64,000 bases of DNA, taken from contig WNKP01000010.1 in NCBI GenBank assembly GCA_009797885.1, forward strand, positions 62,001-126,000, in the 5' to 3' direction. Source of the DNA: Flavobacteriaceae bacterium GF1 (lineage in GTDB: Bacteria; Bacteroidota; Bacteroidia; Flavobacteriales; Flavobacteriaceae). The notes beneath the pieces were generated by a model that saw only the letters and a list, made by a program, of their open reading frames with translations, was not told the origin of the DNA and did not search any database. A program made the position numbers and the translations under genes. Positions 52,999-61,225 of this stretch are shown here, one piece after another. Each line of letters opens with the position of its first letter. Positions within the stretch are counted from its first letter, which is position 1.

Positions 52999-54603
52999 TT
53001 AATTAATGAATCCGGGTGGGTTGGTATCCCAAAATACTTGGGTCGTAATGGGTTGCTGGTCAATCTGACCATTATTGATAACCTCATCCTGCGGATATGA
53101 AAACAATCTTGGAAATGGAGTGTTGGGATCAAAAATTGGTGCACTGAAGACGGATGGGAATCCGGTTCGCCTATAACCATTATAGGATTCCGTGGAATTC
53201 CCATAGGAGGCCAAATAGTATTCGGTAAGGATGATATCCAACCTTTCCCGATCATTGCTTGCCGCAGCATAATTGCCCATTACCTCTGTAACATAGGCCT
53301 CTACATCCGCTTCTGTGGCCGCAAAAGGGGAATCGGCCTGCGGACTCCCTGAGAAACTTAATACTTTATCCATGGATTTCCGGATACCGGATTCCAAAAG
53401 TGTAGCTGCATCGTCATTGGTGCCAAGGGTCAGCGCTGCCTCTGCCCTAATGAAATCCATAAACGAGGACAATAAAATAGGAAGTATACCCCCGCCTGTT
53501 TGATGTGCACTATCAAAGGCGAAGTTTGGATCACTGGGATTATCCGCATCAAATGTTCCCCCCACAGGATACAGACCAAACGTGGCCCTAAAAACAATAT
53601 CGGCACCACGTGCTCTGGTATCCCCATGATCCCTTCCATAGTAGGAATCCCCCAAGTAACAAAAGTCAAAAAGAGGAGCATCCACACAGCCCAACAATAC
53701 GTCCGTGGGATCTGATGAACTTTGTCGGTACACATAATAACGCAACCGAGGGTCCCTGATGCTTTTATGGTTTAACAATAGATTCAAAAAGGAGTTGCCC
53801 AAAAATTGGTCAAACCCCCCGGGAGCATAGCCATCATTAAAATCAGGATGGTTGCTAACGGGATCAACAAGCAATGTCCCATATTGGAATTGAAAATCAT
53901 CCTCTGCCGCAGTAATCAAGTCCCCTTCAGCAAGCAACGTATTAATTCCATCGGTATCCCCTATGTTCACCAACATCTTCAACTTTACTGACCTGGCCAA
54001 TCGTATCCATGCTCGTTTTTGGTCGTCAAAATTACCTACGTTCCCATAGTACTGGTCCGTTGCCGGAGGCAAGGCTGCATTCTCCAAATCAACAATGGCC
54101 CTATCCAATCTATCCAGCATGGCATTGTAAACAAACTCGTCATCATCTGGCGCCGGATTTAAAATCTGCTCTTCGGTCCGTACCGCCTCCGTATATGGAA
54201 TATCCCCCAAATAATCCACCATGGTGACCATGGAAAAAGATGTTAGGATATTGGACATGCCCCTGTGGAACAGCAAAGCATTGTCCGTTTCGGCCAAATT
54301 GGTAATAATCGTTTCATCTTGAAACATCTGATACAAATCACTATACTCGTTATTCAAGGCTGTTGGGCTGGCCACGTCAGTATATGATTCATTTAAAACC
54401 GTGTATCGCATCACCTCATCCGTGGTCCGACTTAAATCTTGAAAAAAATCAGCAGTCTCTCTTTGTATTTCATTAAGTACAAAGTTGGGATCGGCCTGAT
54501 CAGGTGTCAAGACATTTGGATCTTGTTGAAAGCTTTCCCCAAAATCTCCCAACTCACAGGAGACGAATATCAGTAATAACAATAGATTTAATATTTTTTT
54601 CAT
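52999..54603 (-). CDS. SusD/RagB-family glycan-binding lipoprotein
   Basis: 534 residues from the ATG at 54603; a TTG three codons upstream is also open. Lipobox L-I-F-V-S-C-E. The sequence matches the SusD_2 type: P-N-F-V-L-N-E-I-Q near the start, W-I-R-L-A-R-S-V-K-L-K-M-L-V-N-I in the TPR-like helices, and S-Y-N-G-Y-R-R-T-G-F-P at the end. It is the lid-like partner of the SusC channel encoded 17 nt upstream. Confidence 0.9.
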   Translation of the reverse strand: MKKILNLLLLLIFVSCELGDFGESFQQDPNVLTPDQADPNFVLNEIQRETADFFQDLSRTTDEVMRYTVLNESYTDVASPTALNNEYSDLYQMFQDETIITNLAETDNALLFHRGMSNILTSFSMVTMVDYLGDIPYTEAVRTEEQILNPAPDDDEFVYNAMLDRLDRAIVDLENAALPPATDQYYGNVGNFDDQKRAWIRLARSVKLKMLVNIGDTDGINTLLAEGDLITAAEDDFQFQYGTLLVDPVSNHPDFNDGYAPGGFDQFLGNSFLNLLLNHKSIRDPRLRYYVYRQSSSDPTDVLLGCVDAPLFDFCYLGDSYYGRDHGDTRARGADIVFRATFGLYPVGGTFDADNPSDPNFAFDSAHQTGGGILPILLSSFMDFIRAEAALTLGTNDDAATLLESGIRKSMDKVLSFSGSPQADSPFAATEADVEAYVTEVMGNYAAASNDRERLDIILTEYYLASYGNSTESYNGYRRTGFPSVFSAPIFDPNTPFPRLFSYPQDEVINNGQIDQQPITTQVFWDTNPPGFIN

Positions 54604-54620
54604 CTTTCTCAAATTAGCAT

Positions 54621-57600
54621 TTAGAAATTAACGGAAACCGTGAAGGCATATCTTCTTGTGGTAGGTGTGGTCAACTCCACTGTTTCGGGATCGAGGTTGA
54701 TTCCACTAGGAAAGTTAGGGGCATGGAAGAAAACGTTTCTTCCGCTTACGGAAAAATCAATACTTTGAAAGGGCAATTTACCCACTACATCCCTGGTTAG
54801 GCTATAGGATAGGGCTATCTCCCGTATCCTGAAAACGGAAGCATCAAAAGTGATGTTTTCATCGGGGTCGTAGAAATTGGCGAAAACTGCATTGTTCCCC
54901 GTGATTTGGGAAGTGTTGGGAATGGTGTTCCCATTGGCATCCAAAAGTGGTTGGCCAGTGAAAACATCACCTAACACTCCCGGAACCAGGAAACTTCCTT
55001 CCCTGTTCCGCGTATCTGTGGTAATCCCCCTTTCCAAAAGCAACTCCACAGCGGGTGACAATAAATCACCCCCGTGCGTGTATTCCAACTGAGTGGACAA
55101 ACTGAAGTTTTTGTATCGGAAGGTGTGAATGGAAGTGGCCGTAAAATCGGGAATTGTGCTCCCGATCACCTCAGGCTGCAACCCTACATCATCACTGGCT
55201 ATTACCACCCCCGTTGCTGGGTTGATGAGGGCATTCCCATTTGGGTCGCGCATTACGTAGCTCCCCAAAATAGCGCCCAGGTCCTCACCCACCACCAAAT
55301 CCTGATCTCCTTCCAGGCGTGTTGCATTGTTCGCCAATTCCACAACTTCCGTCGTAAATGTGGCGAAGGTGTTCCGTATGTCCCAGTTAAATTCCGATTT
55401 CCTAAAAAGGCTTACACTCAAATCCAGTTCCAACCCTCTAGTATCCAGTCTTCCTGCATTGATAAACGTATCATCAAAACCGGTTGAGCGGGCAACCTCA
55501 GTTTCAAAAATCTGATCTTCGGAGATTCTGTTGAACGCGGAGACCTGTAATGTAATGGCATTATCGAAAAAATTACCTTCCAAACCCAGTTCAAATTCCC
55601 TGTGCAATTCTGGGCCCAGACCAATATTTCCCAACGTTCTGGAAAAATTATTGGCCACAATTAGATTGCCATTGATGTCACTAAAATTCCTGGGGTCGGA
55701 AATTAACCTGTTCCTAGTATTGAACCTCCCTGGAAACCCAGCAGAAGTGGCATAGGCTGCCCTAATTTTTAAAAAATTGACAAAACTATTCTTGAAGTCA
55801 AAGGCCGAAGTAGGAATGAATGACAGTGAAACTCCAGGATAGAACAAGTTTTGATTCTCACTTTCCACAGTAGAACCTTTGTCCAACCTGCCCGATAGGT
55901 TCAAGTATAAATATTGATTGTAGTTGAAATCAAATTGACCAAATACGCCAAAAAGGTTTTCCTTACCTTCATCATAGTCTCCCTGGTCGGGCACCCTAAA
56001 ATTGTTGGGTCTTAGCACCCCAAAAACGATTTGGTCATTGAGATCGGTTTCTTGTGATGTATCAACCTCAAATCTGGAATTGACCCCAATTTGCGAATCC
56101 AGACCTATATGATCGGATAGCTGAAAATTGGATTCAAAAATCAGGGTATTATCCGCAATCGTTTCGGTAAACGCATCAAGGTTCAACGAACCAAGGCTAT
56201 CCTCAATATCATCGGTTACACCTCCCCTATTTCTGAATGTTAGTTGATTCACAGTTTGATACTGGAATGCACCCCTGTATTTTAATCTATGGTTCTTATT
56301 GAATTCATAAGTAAGGTTTGTAACACCATTGATTCTTCTCGTTGTTCGTTCCCTACCGGTATTCTCCAAAGTCCACAAAGGGTTTTCACGATTGGACCGG
56401 TAATATACGCTGGCACCTGTTAAAGGATCTTCAAAGGGCAAATTATGGATATCCAGACTTCTGGGAACAATATACAGGTTCTGAAGGATGTCCTCTTGTT
56501 CACCATCATTAAGAATATCTACGGGAACATAGGAGTTTCTTGTTCTGGCGCTGTAGGAAATGGAAGAGGACAACTTAAGTTTATCCGTAAGTTGGGTGGT
56601 GCCTCCTACGCCAATATTGAATCTTTGAAAGTCATTGTTTCCTAAAATACCACCTTCTGAAGTATAGCCCAATGAAAAGTTCAAAGAGGTTTTTTCCCCT
56701 GTAGCATCAATATTAAGTGCCGTAATCTGACCAATCCCCGTATTAAAAAAATCCCTTACGTTATTAGGAACGGGCTCAAAGGGCACTACAGCATTCGCTG
56801 GAAACTCAGGGAAGCTCGGGTTTCCTGCAAGTGGATGGGGAACAAAATCCACATCAGTAAAACGGGCACCATTGCTTCCAAGGTTTCCCACGGTACTTGC
56901 ATCCGTTACCAGATTGTTTCCTACGCCATAAGTATTTTGAAAATCTGGGAGGTTCGCAACGTTATTGGTATAGGCGGTCTGTGAGAGCCTGGCCGTAAAA
57001 CTTCTTTTGCCCACTTTTGCACTGCCGCTTTTGGTCTCAATGAGAATTACTCCGTTTCTTCCCAAGCTTCCGTAGAGAACAGACGCATTTAGCCCTTTTA
57101 ATACAGTAATATTTGCAATACTATTGGGATCAATATCCAAGAGGTTACCGGAAAAAGGCACATTGTCCACTACAATCAATGCGTTGTTCCCTTGGGTCAG
57201 TGATAGGTTGCCCCTAACTGTAATATTGGTAAAATCACCGCTACTACCGCTACTTGGTGTAATCTGTACCCCGGCAATCTTGCCCTGCAATGTTCTGGTA
57301 ACATCGGCCTCCGGTCGACCTTCGGTCTCTGCGGTATTGACTTTTGCAACTCCAAAGCCCAAGGCCTTTCGGTCCTTTGTAATACCTTGTGCAACCACGA
57401 TCACCTCCTCCAGTTCACTGATGTTTTCCTTCATCTTTACATTCATGAAGTCTGGACTGGCAGCCAGTTCCAATGAGAGGAAACCGATCGAGGAGAAAAC
57501 CAATACCGCTCCTTCTTCCACGATAATCTCGAAATTGCCATCAAAATCCGAAGCCACACCATTGGTTGTCCCTTTCTCCACAACGGAAACCCCTGGCAGT

Positions 57601-58058
57601 GGAACTCCCAAGTTATCCACTACCAAACCCCGTACTATCCATTTTTCCTGTGCCAATTGGAGGCTATCACTTACCTCAATCTTTGGGGCAGGTGGTGGCA
57701 GTTTTGTCAAAATAACCTGCCTACCCCTTAATTTATAGACGGTACTGGTATTATAGAATAAAGATTGTAGCACATTGTGGATCCTAAGCTGCTCTACGTT
57801 TATGGAAACCTTCCGTTCCAAATCCACATTATTTATGCTATAGATAAATTTAAATTCGGTTGTCTTTTCAATTTCATCAAAGACTTCTGATATAAGAATG
57901 TCCTTTACATTGAGTGTTATTCGTGTTCTTTGCGAATAGCTGTCGTCCGCGTACATACCAAAAATTACTGTAATCAGGAAGAACGTGGTAATTTTCATCT
58001 TCAAATCAAATTTGAAAGTGTAGGAATTGCCCCAACTTTCCTTTGGAGGTTTTTTCAT
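54621..58058 (-). CDS. SusC/RagA-family TonB-dependent transporter with STN domain
   Basis: 1145 residues. The N-terminus has a cytoplasmic-like leader before the signal (F-K-F-D-L-K-M-K then a hydrophobic run to Y-S-Q), common in this group. An STN domain (about 50-110) comes before the carboxypeptidase-regulatory-like domain (about 140-215) and the plug with L-Q-G-K-I-A-G-V-Q-I-T and N-I-T-V-R-G; the barrel ends R-R-Y-A-F-T-V-S-V-N-F. The STN domain lets the transporter signal to a FecR anti-sigma protein, and a fecR-like gene lies just upstream. Together with SusD it imports oligosaccharides across the outer membrane. Confidence 0.92.
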   Translation of the reverse strand: MKKPPKESWGNSYTFKFDLKMKITTFFLITVIFGMYADDSYSQRTRITLNVKDILISEVFDEIEKTTEFKFIYSINNVDLERKVSINVEQLRIHNVLQSLFYNTSTVYKLRGRQVILTKLPPPAPKIEVSDSLQLAQEKWIVRGLVVDNLGVPLPGVSVVEKGTTNGVASDFDGNFEIIVEEGAVLVFSSIGFLSLELAASPDFMNVKMKENISELEEVIVVAQGITKDRKALGFGVAKVNTAETEGRPEADVTRTLQGKIAGVQITPSSGSSGDFTNITVRGNLSLTQGNNALIVVDNVPFSGNLLDIDPNSIANITVLKGLNASVLYGSLGRNGVILIETKSGSAKVGKRSFTARLSQTAYTNNVANLPDFQNTYGVGNNLVTDASTVGNLGSNGARFTDVDFVPHPLAGNPSFPEFPANAVVPFEPVPNNVRDFFNTGIGQITALNIDATGEKTSLNFSLGYTSEGGILGNNDFQRFNIGVGGTTQLTDKLKLSSSISYSARTRNSYVPVDILNDGEQEDILQNLYIVPRSLDIHNLPFEDPLTGASVYYRSNRENPLWTLENTGRERTTRRINGVTNLTYEFNKNHRLKYRGAFQYQTVNQLTFRNRGGVTDDIEDSLGSLNLDAFTETIADNTLIFESNFQLSDHIGLDSQIGVNSRFEVDTSQETDLNDQIVFGVLRPNNFRVPDQGDYDEGKENLFGVFGQFDFNYNQYLYLNLSGRLDKGSTVESENQNLFYPGVSLSFIPTSAFDFKNSFVNFLKIRAAYATSAGFPGRFNTRNRLISDPRNFSDINGNLIVANNFSRTLGNIGLGPELHREFELGLEGNFFDNAITLQVSAFNRISEDQIFETEVARSTGFDDTFINAGRLDTRGLELDLSVSLFRKSEFNWDIRNTFATFTTEVVELANNATRLEGDQDLVVGEDLGAILGSYVMRDPNGNALINPATGVVIASDDVGLQPEVIGSTIPDFTATSIHTFRYKNFSLSTQLEYTHGGDLLSPAVELLLERGITTDTRNREGSFLVPGVLGDVFTGQPLLDANGNTIPNTSQITGNNAVFANFYDPDENITFDASVFRIREIALSYSLTRDVVGKLPFQSIDFSVSGRNVFFHAPNFPSGINLDPETVELTTPTTRRYAFTVSVNF

Positions 58059-58065
58059 ATTTTTG
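58058..58065 (+). promoter_or_regulatory. Plus-strand -7 box in the susC 5' region
   Basis: TATTTTTG is an exact match to TANNTTTG, located over the susC start codon but on the opposite strand. A TTTC at 58037-58040 gives a near -33 element at 17-nt spacing. Nothing protein-coding follows on this strand; a terminator does. Confidence 0.4.
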
Positions 58066-58071
58066 AATCGT

Positions 58072-58145
58072 TAGTTATTGATTAGTCCCTCTGGGATGAT
58101 CATCCTTCTAATACCGAGGAATGCTGCAACATTCTTCGGTTTTTT
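58072..58145 (+). ncRNA. Candidate cis-antisense small RNA over the susC leader
   Basis: The plus-strand promoter at 58058 would start a transcript near 58072, and the intrinsic terminator ends it near 58145, giving about 74 nt. It would be fully complementary to the 5' untranslated region of susC. PUL-associated antisense RNAs of this size and place (DonS type) are known in Bacteroides, where they repress the susC homologue. No such RNA is established here; the call rests on the promoter and terminator motifs. Confidence 0.42.
58114..58145 (+). terminator. Intrinsic terminator on the strand opposite susC
   Basis: CCGAGGAATG, loop CTGCAA, CATTCTTCGG, then six T. All ten positions pair on the plus strand, one as G-U; on the minus strand that position would be an A-C mismatch. 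The T-tract also follows only on the plus strand, so it works as a plus-strand terminator. Confidence 0.65.
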
Positions 58146-58198
58146 GCACCCCATTTCACAACTTCTGTGATTATTTGGTTCTCTATTTCATTGATTTA

Positions 58199-59347
58199 TT
58201 ATTTAATTATGACTTTTCCATTTTCGATGGTGTATTCCATTTCGTAACTGTCCTTGAAGTAAATCAATATGTTTTCAATGGACTCGTTGTTGAAGCTTGC
58301 ATTGAAAACTTCGTTATTGAAATCAGTGTTTTCATTGTCTATACTTACATTGTAGATGCGCTCCAGTTTCTTTGCGATTGCTCCAAATGTCTGGCCCCTG
58401 AATATTAAAACTCCATCCATCCAGGACGTATAAAAATTGGTATCGACCGTTTTTGTTATGATTTCGGTGGTACCGGAATCCAAAACCCCCATTGTCCCGG
58501 GAGTCAAAAGTGTGTTCTTCCCGGTATTTTCTATGGACAGATCAACGGCACCTTCCACTAAAACAACAGAAGTTGAGGCATCTTCCTCATAGAGGGATAC
58601 CACAAACTTGGTCCCCAATACCTCAATATCCATTTCATGCGCATTTACAATAAAGGGATGTTCCTGGTCTTTTTCCACATCAAAGAATGCTTCCCCGCTC
58701 AGAAATACCTCCCGTTTCTTTCCGGGCAAAAACTTCACTGGATACTTTAATGAGGTCCCGGCATTCAGAAAAACCTTTGTCCCGTCCGAAAGGACCAAGT
58801 CAAATCGTTTACCATAAGGCACCCGTAGGGTATTGTACACTAAGGTTTCAACATCCGAATTATTCGTGTACCTAATCACATTTTTCTCCTGTTGGCCCAC
58901 AACAATGCCTTGATCGTTTTCAACCGCTTTGGAAACCAATGGGTTCAGAATTTGGGTTTTCCCATCTTCACGCTCAAGTATAATGGCATCATCTTTAGGG
59001 ACGATTTTACCGTTACCTTGATTCGTGACAAAAAGGTATTCACTAAAAAAGTACCCAATTCCCAAAATAAGGACCAATACGGCAGCATATTTTAGGATAG
59101 GTCCAATTCTTTTTACCTGCGAAGGACGCTTTTCACGACGGATTTTTTCCCGAAGTACTTTTTGAAGTCCGGTGGAGGAAAATTCCTTTAGGCTAAACTC
59201 GGAGGCAAAGTTGGCATGTACCAGTTCTGAAAATAAGTTTTCATTTTCAGGATCTTCAAGTAGGGTTTCAAGTTGTTTTCTTTCTTCTTCGTTCAACTTG
59301 TCAGAAAGAAATTTAACAATAAGGTAATACGCTTTTTGGGTAGACAT
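58199..59347 (-). CDS. FecR-family anti-sigma factor
   Basis: 382 residues. An N-terminal cytoplasmic part (about 1-82) binds the sigma factor, a single membrane helix (about 86-104: Y-A-A-V-L-V-L-I-L-G-I-G-Y) follows, and the FecR domain (about 165-270) contains T-L-R-V-P-Y-G-K-R-F-D-L-V-L-S-D-G-T-K-V-F-L-N-A and the G-E-A-F-F-D-V strand. A DUF4974-like C-terminal domain (about 310-382) contacts the STN domain of the transporter. The gene is divergent from the ECF sigma gene and 140 bp before susC. Confidence 0.92.
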   Translation of the reverse strand: MSTQKAYYLIVKFLSDKLNEEERKQLETLLEDPENENLFSELVHANFASEFSLKEFSSTGLQKVLREKIRREKRPSQVKRIGPILKYAAVLVLILGIGYFFSEYLFVTNQGNGKIVPKDDAIILEREDGKTQILNPLVSKAVENDQGIVVGQQEKNVIRYTNNSDVETLVYNTLRVPYGKRFDLVLSDGTKVFLNAGTSLKYPVKFLPGKKREVFLSGEAFFDVEKDQEHPFIVNAHEMDIEVLGTKFVVSLYEEDASTSVVLVEGAVDLSIENTGKNTLLTPGTMGVLDSGTTEIITKTVDTNFYTSWMDGVLIFRGQTFGAIAKKLERIYNVSIDNENTDFNNEVFNASFNNESIENILIYFKDSYEMEYTIENGKVIIK

Positions 59348-59553
59348 TTAACACCTTTTTAACTTAATACGTAGCAAATCGTCAACACCCTTTCTTTTTT
59401 TATGTTTTTTTTTAAAATTGTACATTTAGTAGTGAACAATCTGGATATTTAAGGATTCTTCCACTTAACCAAAACTCAACCCCTTTAAGAGGGTAGCATA
59501 GTTTTTATGCGTTCCCTCGCGACAAATCGTATTCCGCTCTATGAATCATCAAA

Positions 59554-60141
59554 ATGGACCGTATGTTGGAATTCAAGGAACATAGTGTTCTGATTGAATT
59601 TCTAAGGATGGGGGACGAAAGGGCATTTTCTTTCCTTATCCAGGAATACCATCATCTACTTTGTGTGTTTGCCTTTGGTTTAATACGGGATGAGGCAAAA
59701 TCCCAGGATATTGTCCAAAATGTGTTTTTGAAGGTATGGGAGCACCGAGCGGGACTTAATCCTGAACAATCCCTAAAGGCATACCTTCATAAACTTACCT
59801 ACAATGAGTTTGTGGATACCTATCGAAGACAAAAGTCCATGTCCTCACTTGAAGAGCGCTATTTTAAAACCTTGAATTCCATAATGGCCCATGAGAATTC
59901 CAACAAGAACGATATGCTCATTGAACTTGTAAATTCAGAAATCAACAAACTTCCAGAGAAGTGCAGGCGTATATTCGTGATGAGTAAAAAAGAGGGGTTG
60001 ACCAATCAAGAAATATCCCAATACCTCAACATCTCCGTCAAAACTGTAGAGGGACAGATCACAAAGGCGTTTTCAAGACTCCGGAAGCAACTTCGCCCAA
60101 AAATCCAAGCACTGCTTTTTCTTGTTTTTAAGGGAAAGTGA
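59554..60141 (+). CDS. ECF-type RNA polymerase sigma factor (FecI-like)
   Basis: 195 residues with sigma-70 region 2 (F-S-F-L-I-Q-E-Y-H-H-L-L ... D-I-V-Q-N-V-F-L-K-V-W-E) and region 4 (L-P-E-K-C-R-R-I-F-V-M-S-K-K-E-G-L-T-N-Q-E-I-S-Q-Y-L). It should be held by the FecR protein encoded divergently and released when the SusC transporter binds its glycan, then activate susC transcription. The 206-bp gap to fecR contains a small hairpin at 59491-59516. Confidence 0.93.
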   Translation: MDRMLEFKEHSVLIEFLRMGDERAFSFLIQEYHHLLCVFAFGLIRDEAKSQDIVQNVFLKVWEHRAGLNPEQSLKAYLHKLTYNEFVDTYRRQKSMSSLEERYFKTLNSIMAHENSNKNDMLIELVNSEINKLPEKCRRIFVMSKKEGLTNQEISQYLNISVKTVEGQITKAFSRLRKQLRPKIQALLFLVFKGK

Positions 60142-60206
60142 AACCTTTTGGACCAAGAACTTCCCATTATTCTATCCGTCCCAAGTAAAGTAAACAAGCC
60201 CAACAC

Positions 60207-60257
60207 CGATGCGCCTTTCACCTAGTATTTTACGCCACCGGGACAAAAAGCGCATCG
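60207..60257. repeat. Inverted repeat between the sigma gene and the next gene
   Basis: CGATGCGC (60207-60214) and GCGCATCG (60250-60257) are perfect eight-base arms around a 35-base loop. T-rich sequence follows about 13 nt later (CCTTTTTTCCC). It could be part of a terminator or a regulatory dyad; neither is certain. Confidence 0.35.
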
Positions 60258-60343
60258 ATCCATAAGGTTTTCCTTTTTTCCCTAACGAAAACATAAGTAA
60301 CTTGTGTACCATTGGACCCCGACAATATAAAAGAAAACTAAGT

Positions 60344-61138
60344 ATGAAAAAGTCTTTTTTATCGGTATTGTTGGTCATTGGAAGCTTTGGAGGCATTCAA
60401 TCGTCCTGGGCGCAACAGTTGGAAACCGGTTATTGCGTATTTCAAGTACAAGGCAAGGCGATGTTGAACGACTCCATTGTCCTAAGCAAGGGTATGTTTA
60501 TCAAAGCCGGTCATTTTCTGACATTGGACGAGGGGGATGAAGTACTTCTTACCGATACCAATGGTGTAATGTACGAATTGAAAAAAAAGGTCATTGTTCC
60601 TTTTGCACGTATAAAGCGTTACACGAAAAAGGAGAAACAGGGGCCCTTTTCTTTCTCGTATTTGAAGGATATATGGAAAAAACTATGGGATGAGAGTGAA
60701 AAACAGGGCTCTACTATAGTTTTGAAGTCGATTAATGCCGTATCCCAACAAAGTCCAGGGAATGACGTAAGCCTTTTCATGCGTGAAATTCCTTTTGTAT
60801 GGACAAAACCAAATCCTACGGGCCTGAGCTACTTTTTTCTTCGAGAGGGCGATACAAAAAGCCCTTTTACAATAGCCACCAATGGAAATACCATTGTGAT
60901 AGGCCCACAGAGCATTTCCCTAAAGGCAGACACCACTTACTATTGGTCCGTTGCGTCCGAAACTGACCCAAATCCCGAGGATTTGGAATACTATTCCTTT
61001 TATTTCCTGGGGGAAGAAAGTTTTAACGAAAAGATGAAAGCACTTAGTGGGGTTCGTCTTGAGTTTGAGCTATTGGGATTGACCGAGGAACAGATCAAAC
61101 AGACTTTCTGTGAAGATAAAGGTCTTTGCTTCGAGTAA
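60344..61138 (+). CDS. Secreted protein of unknown function with FecR-like and FN3-like regions
   Basis: 264 residues from the ATG at 60344; an upstream in-frame start would add 14 residues ahead of the signal. Signal peptide MKKSFLSVLLVIGSFGGIQSSWA-Q. A beta-rich region follows (about 30-90: V-Q-G-K-A-M-L-N-D ... L-T-L-D-E-G-D-E-V-L-L-T-D) that recalls the FecR/SH3-like ligand domain, then an FN3-like stretch with Y-Y-W-S-V-A. No known family is recognised. It may be an envelope sensor or scaffold. Confidence 0.72.
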   Translation: MKKSFLSVLLVIGSFGGIQSSWAQQLETGYCVFQVQGKAMLNDSIVLSKGMFIKAGHFLTLDEGDEVLLTDTNGVMYELKKKVIVPFARIKRYTKKEKQGPFSFSYLKDIWKKLWDESEKQGSTIVLKSINAVSQQSPGNDVSLFMREIPFVWTKPNPTGLSYFFLREGDTKSPFTIATNGNTIVIGPQSISLKADTTYYWSVASETDPNPEDLEYYSFYFLGEESFNEKMKALSGVRLEFELLGLTEEQIKQTFCEDKGLCFE

Positions 61139-61225
61139 AGCGCTAACATCAAATGATCCGTTTTCTGGTTTACTTCCTTGTTTTTTAGGATGACTTCACG
61201 GTCTTTATGTAACTTGCCCTATCGC

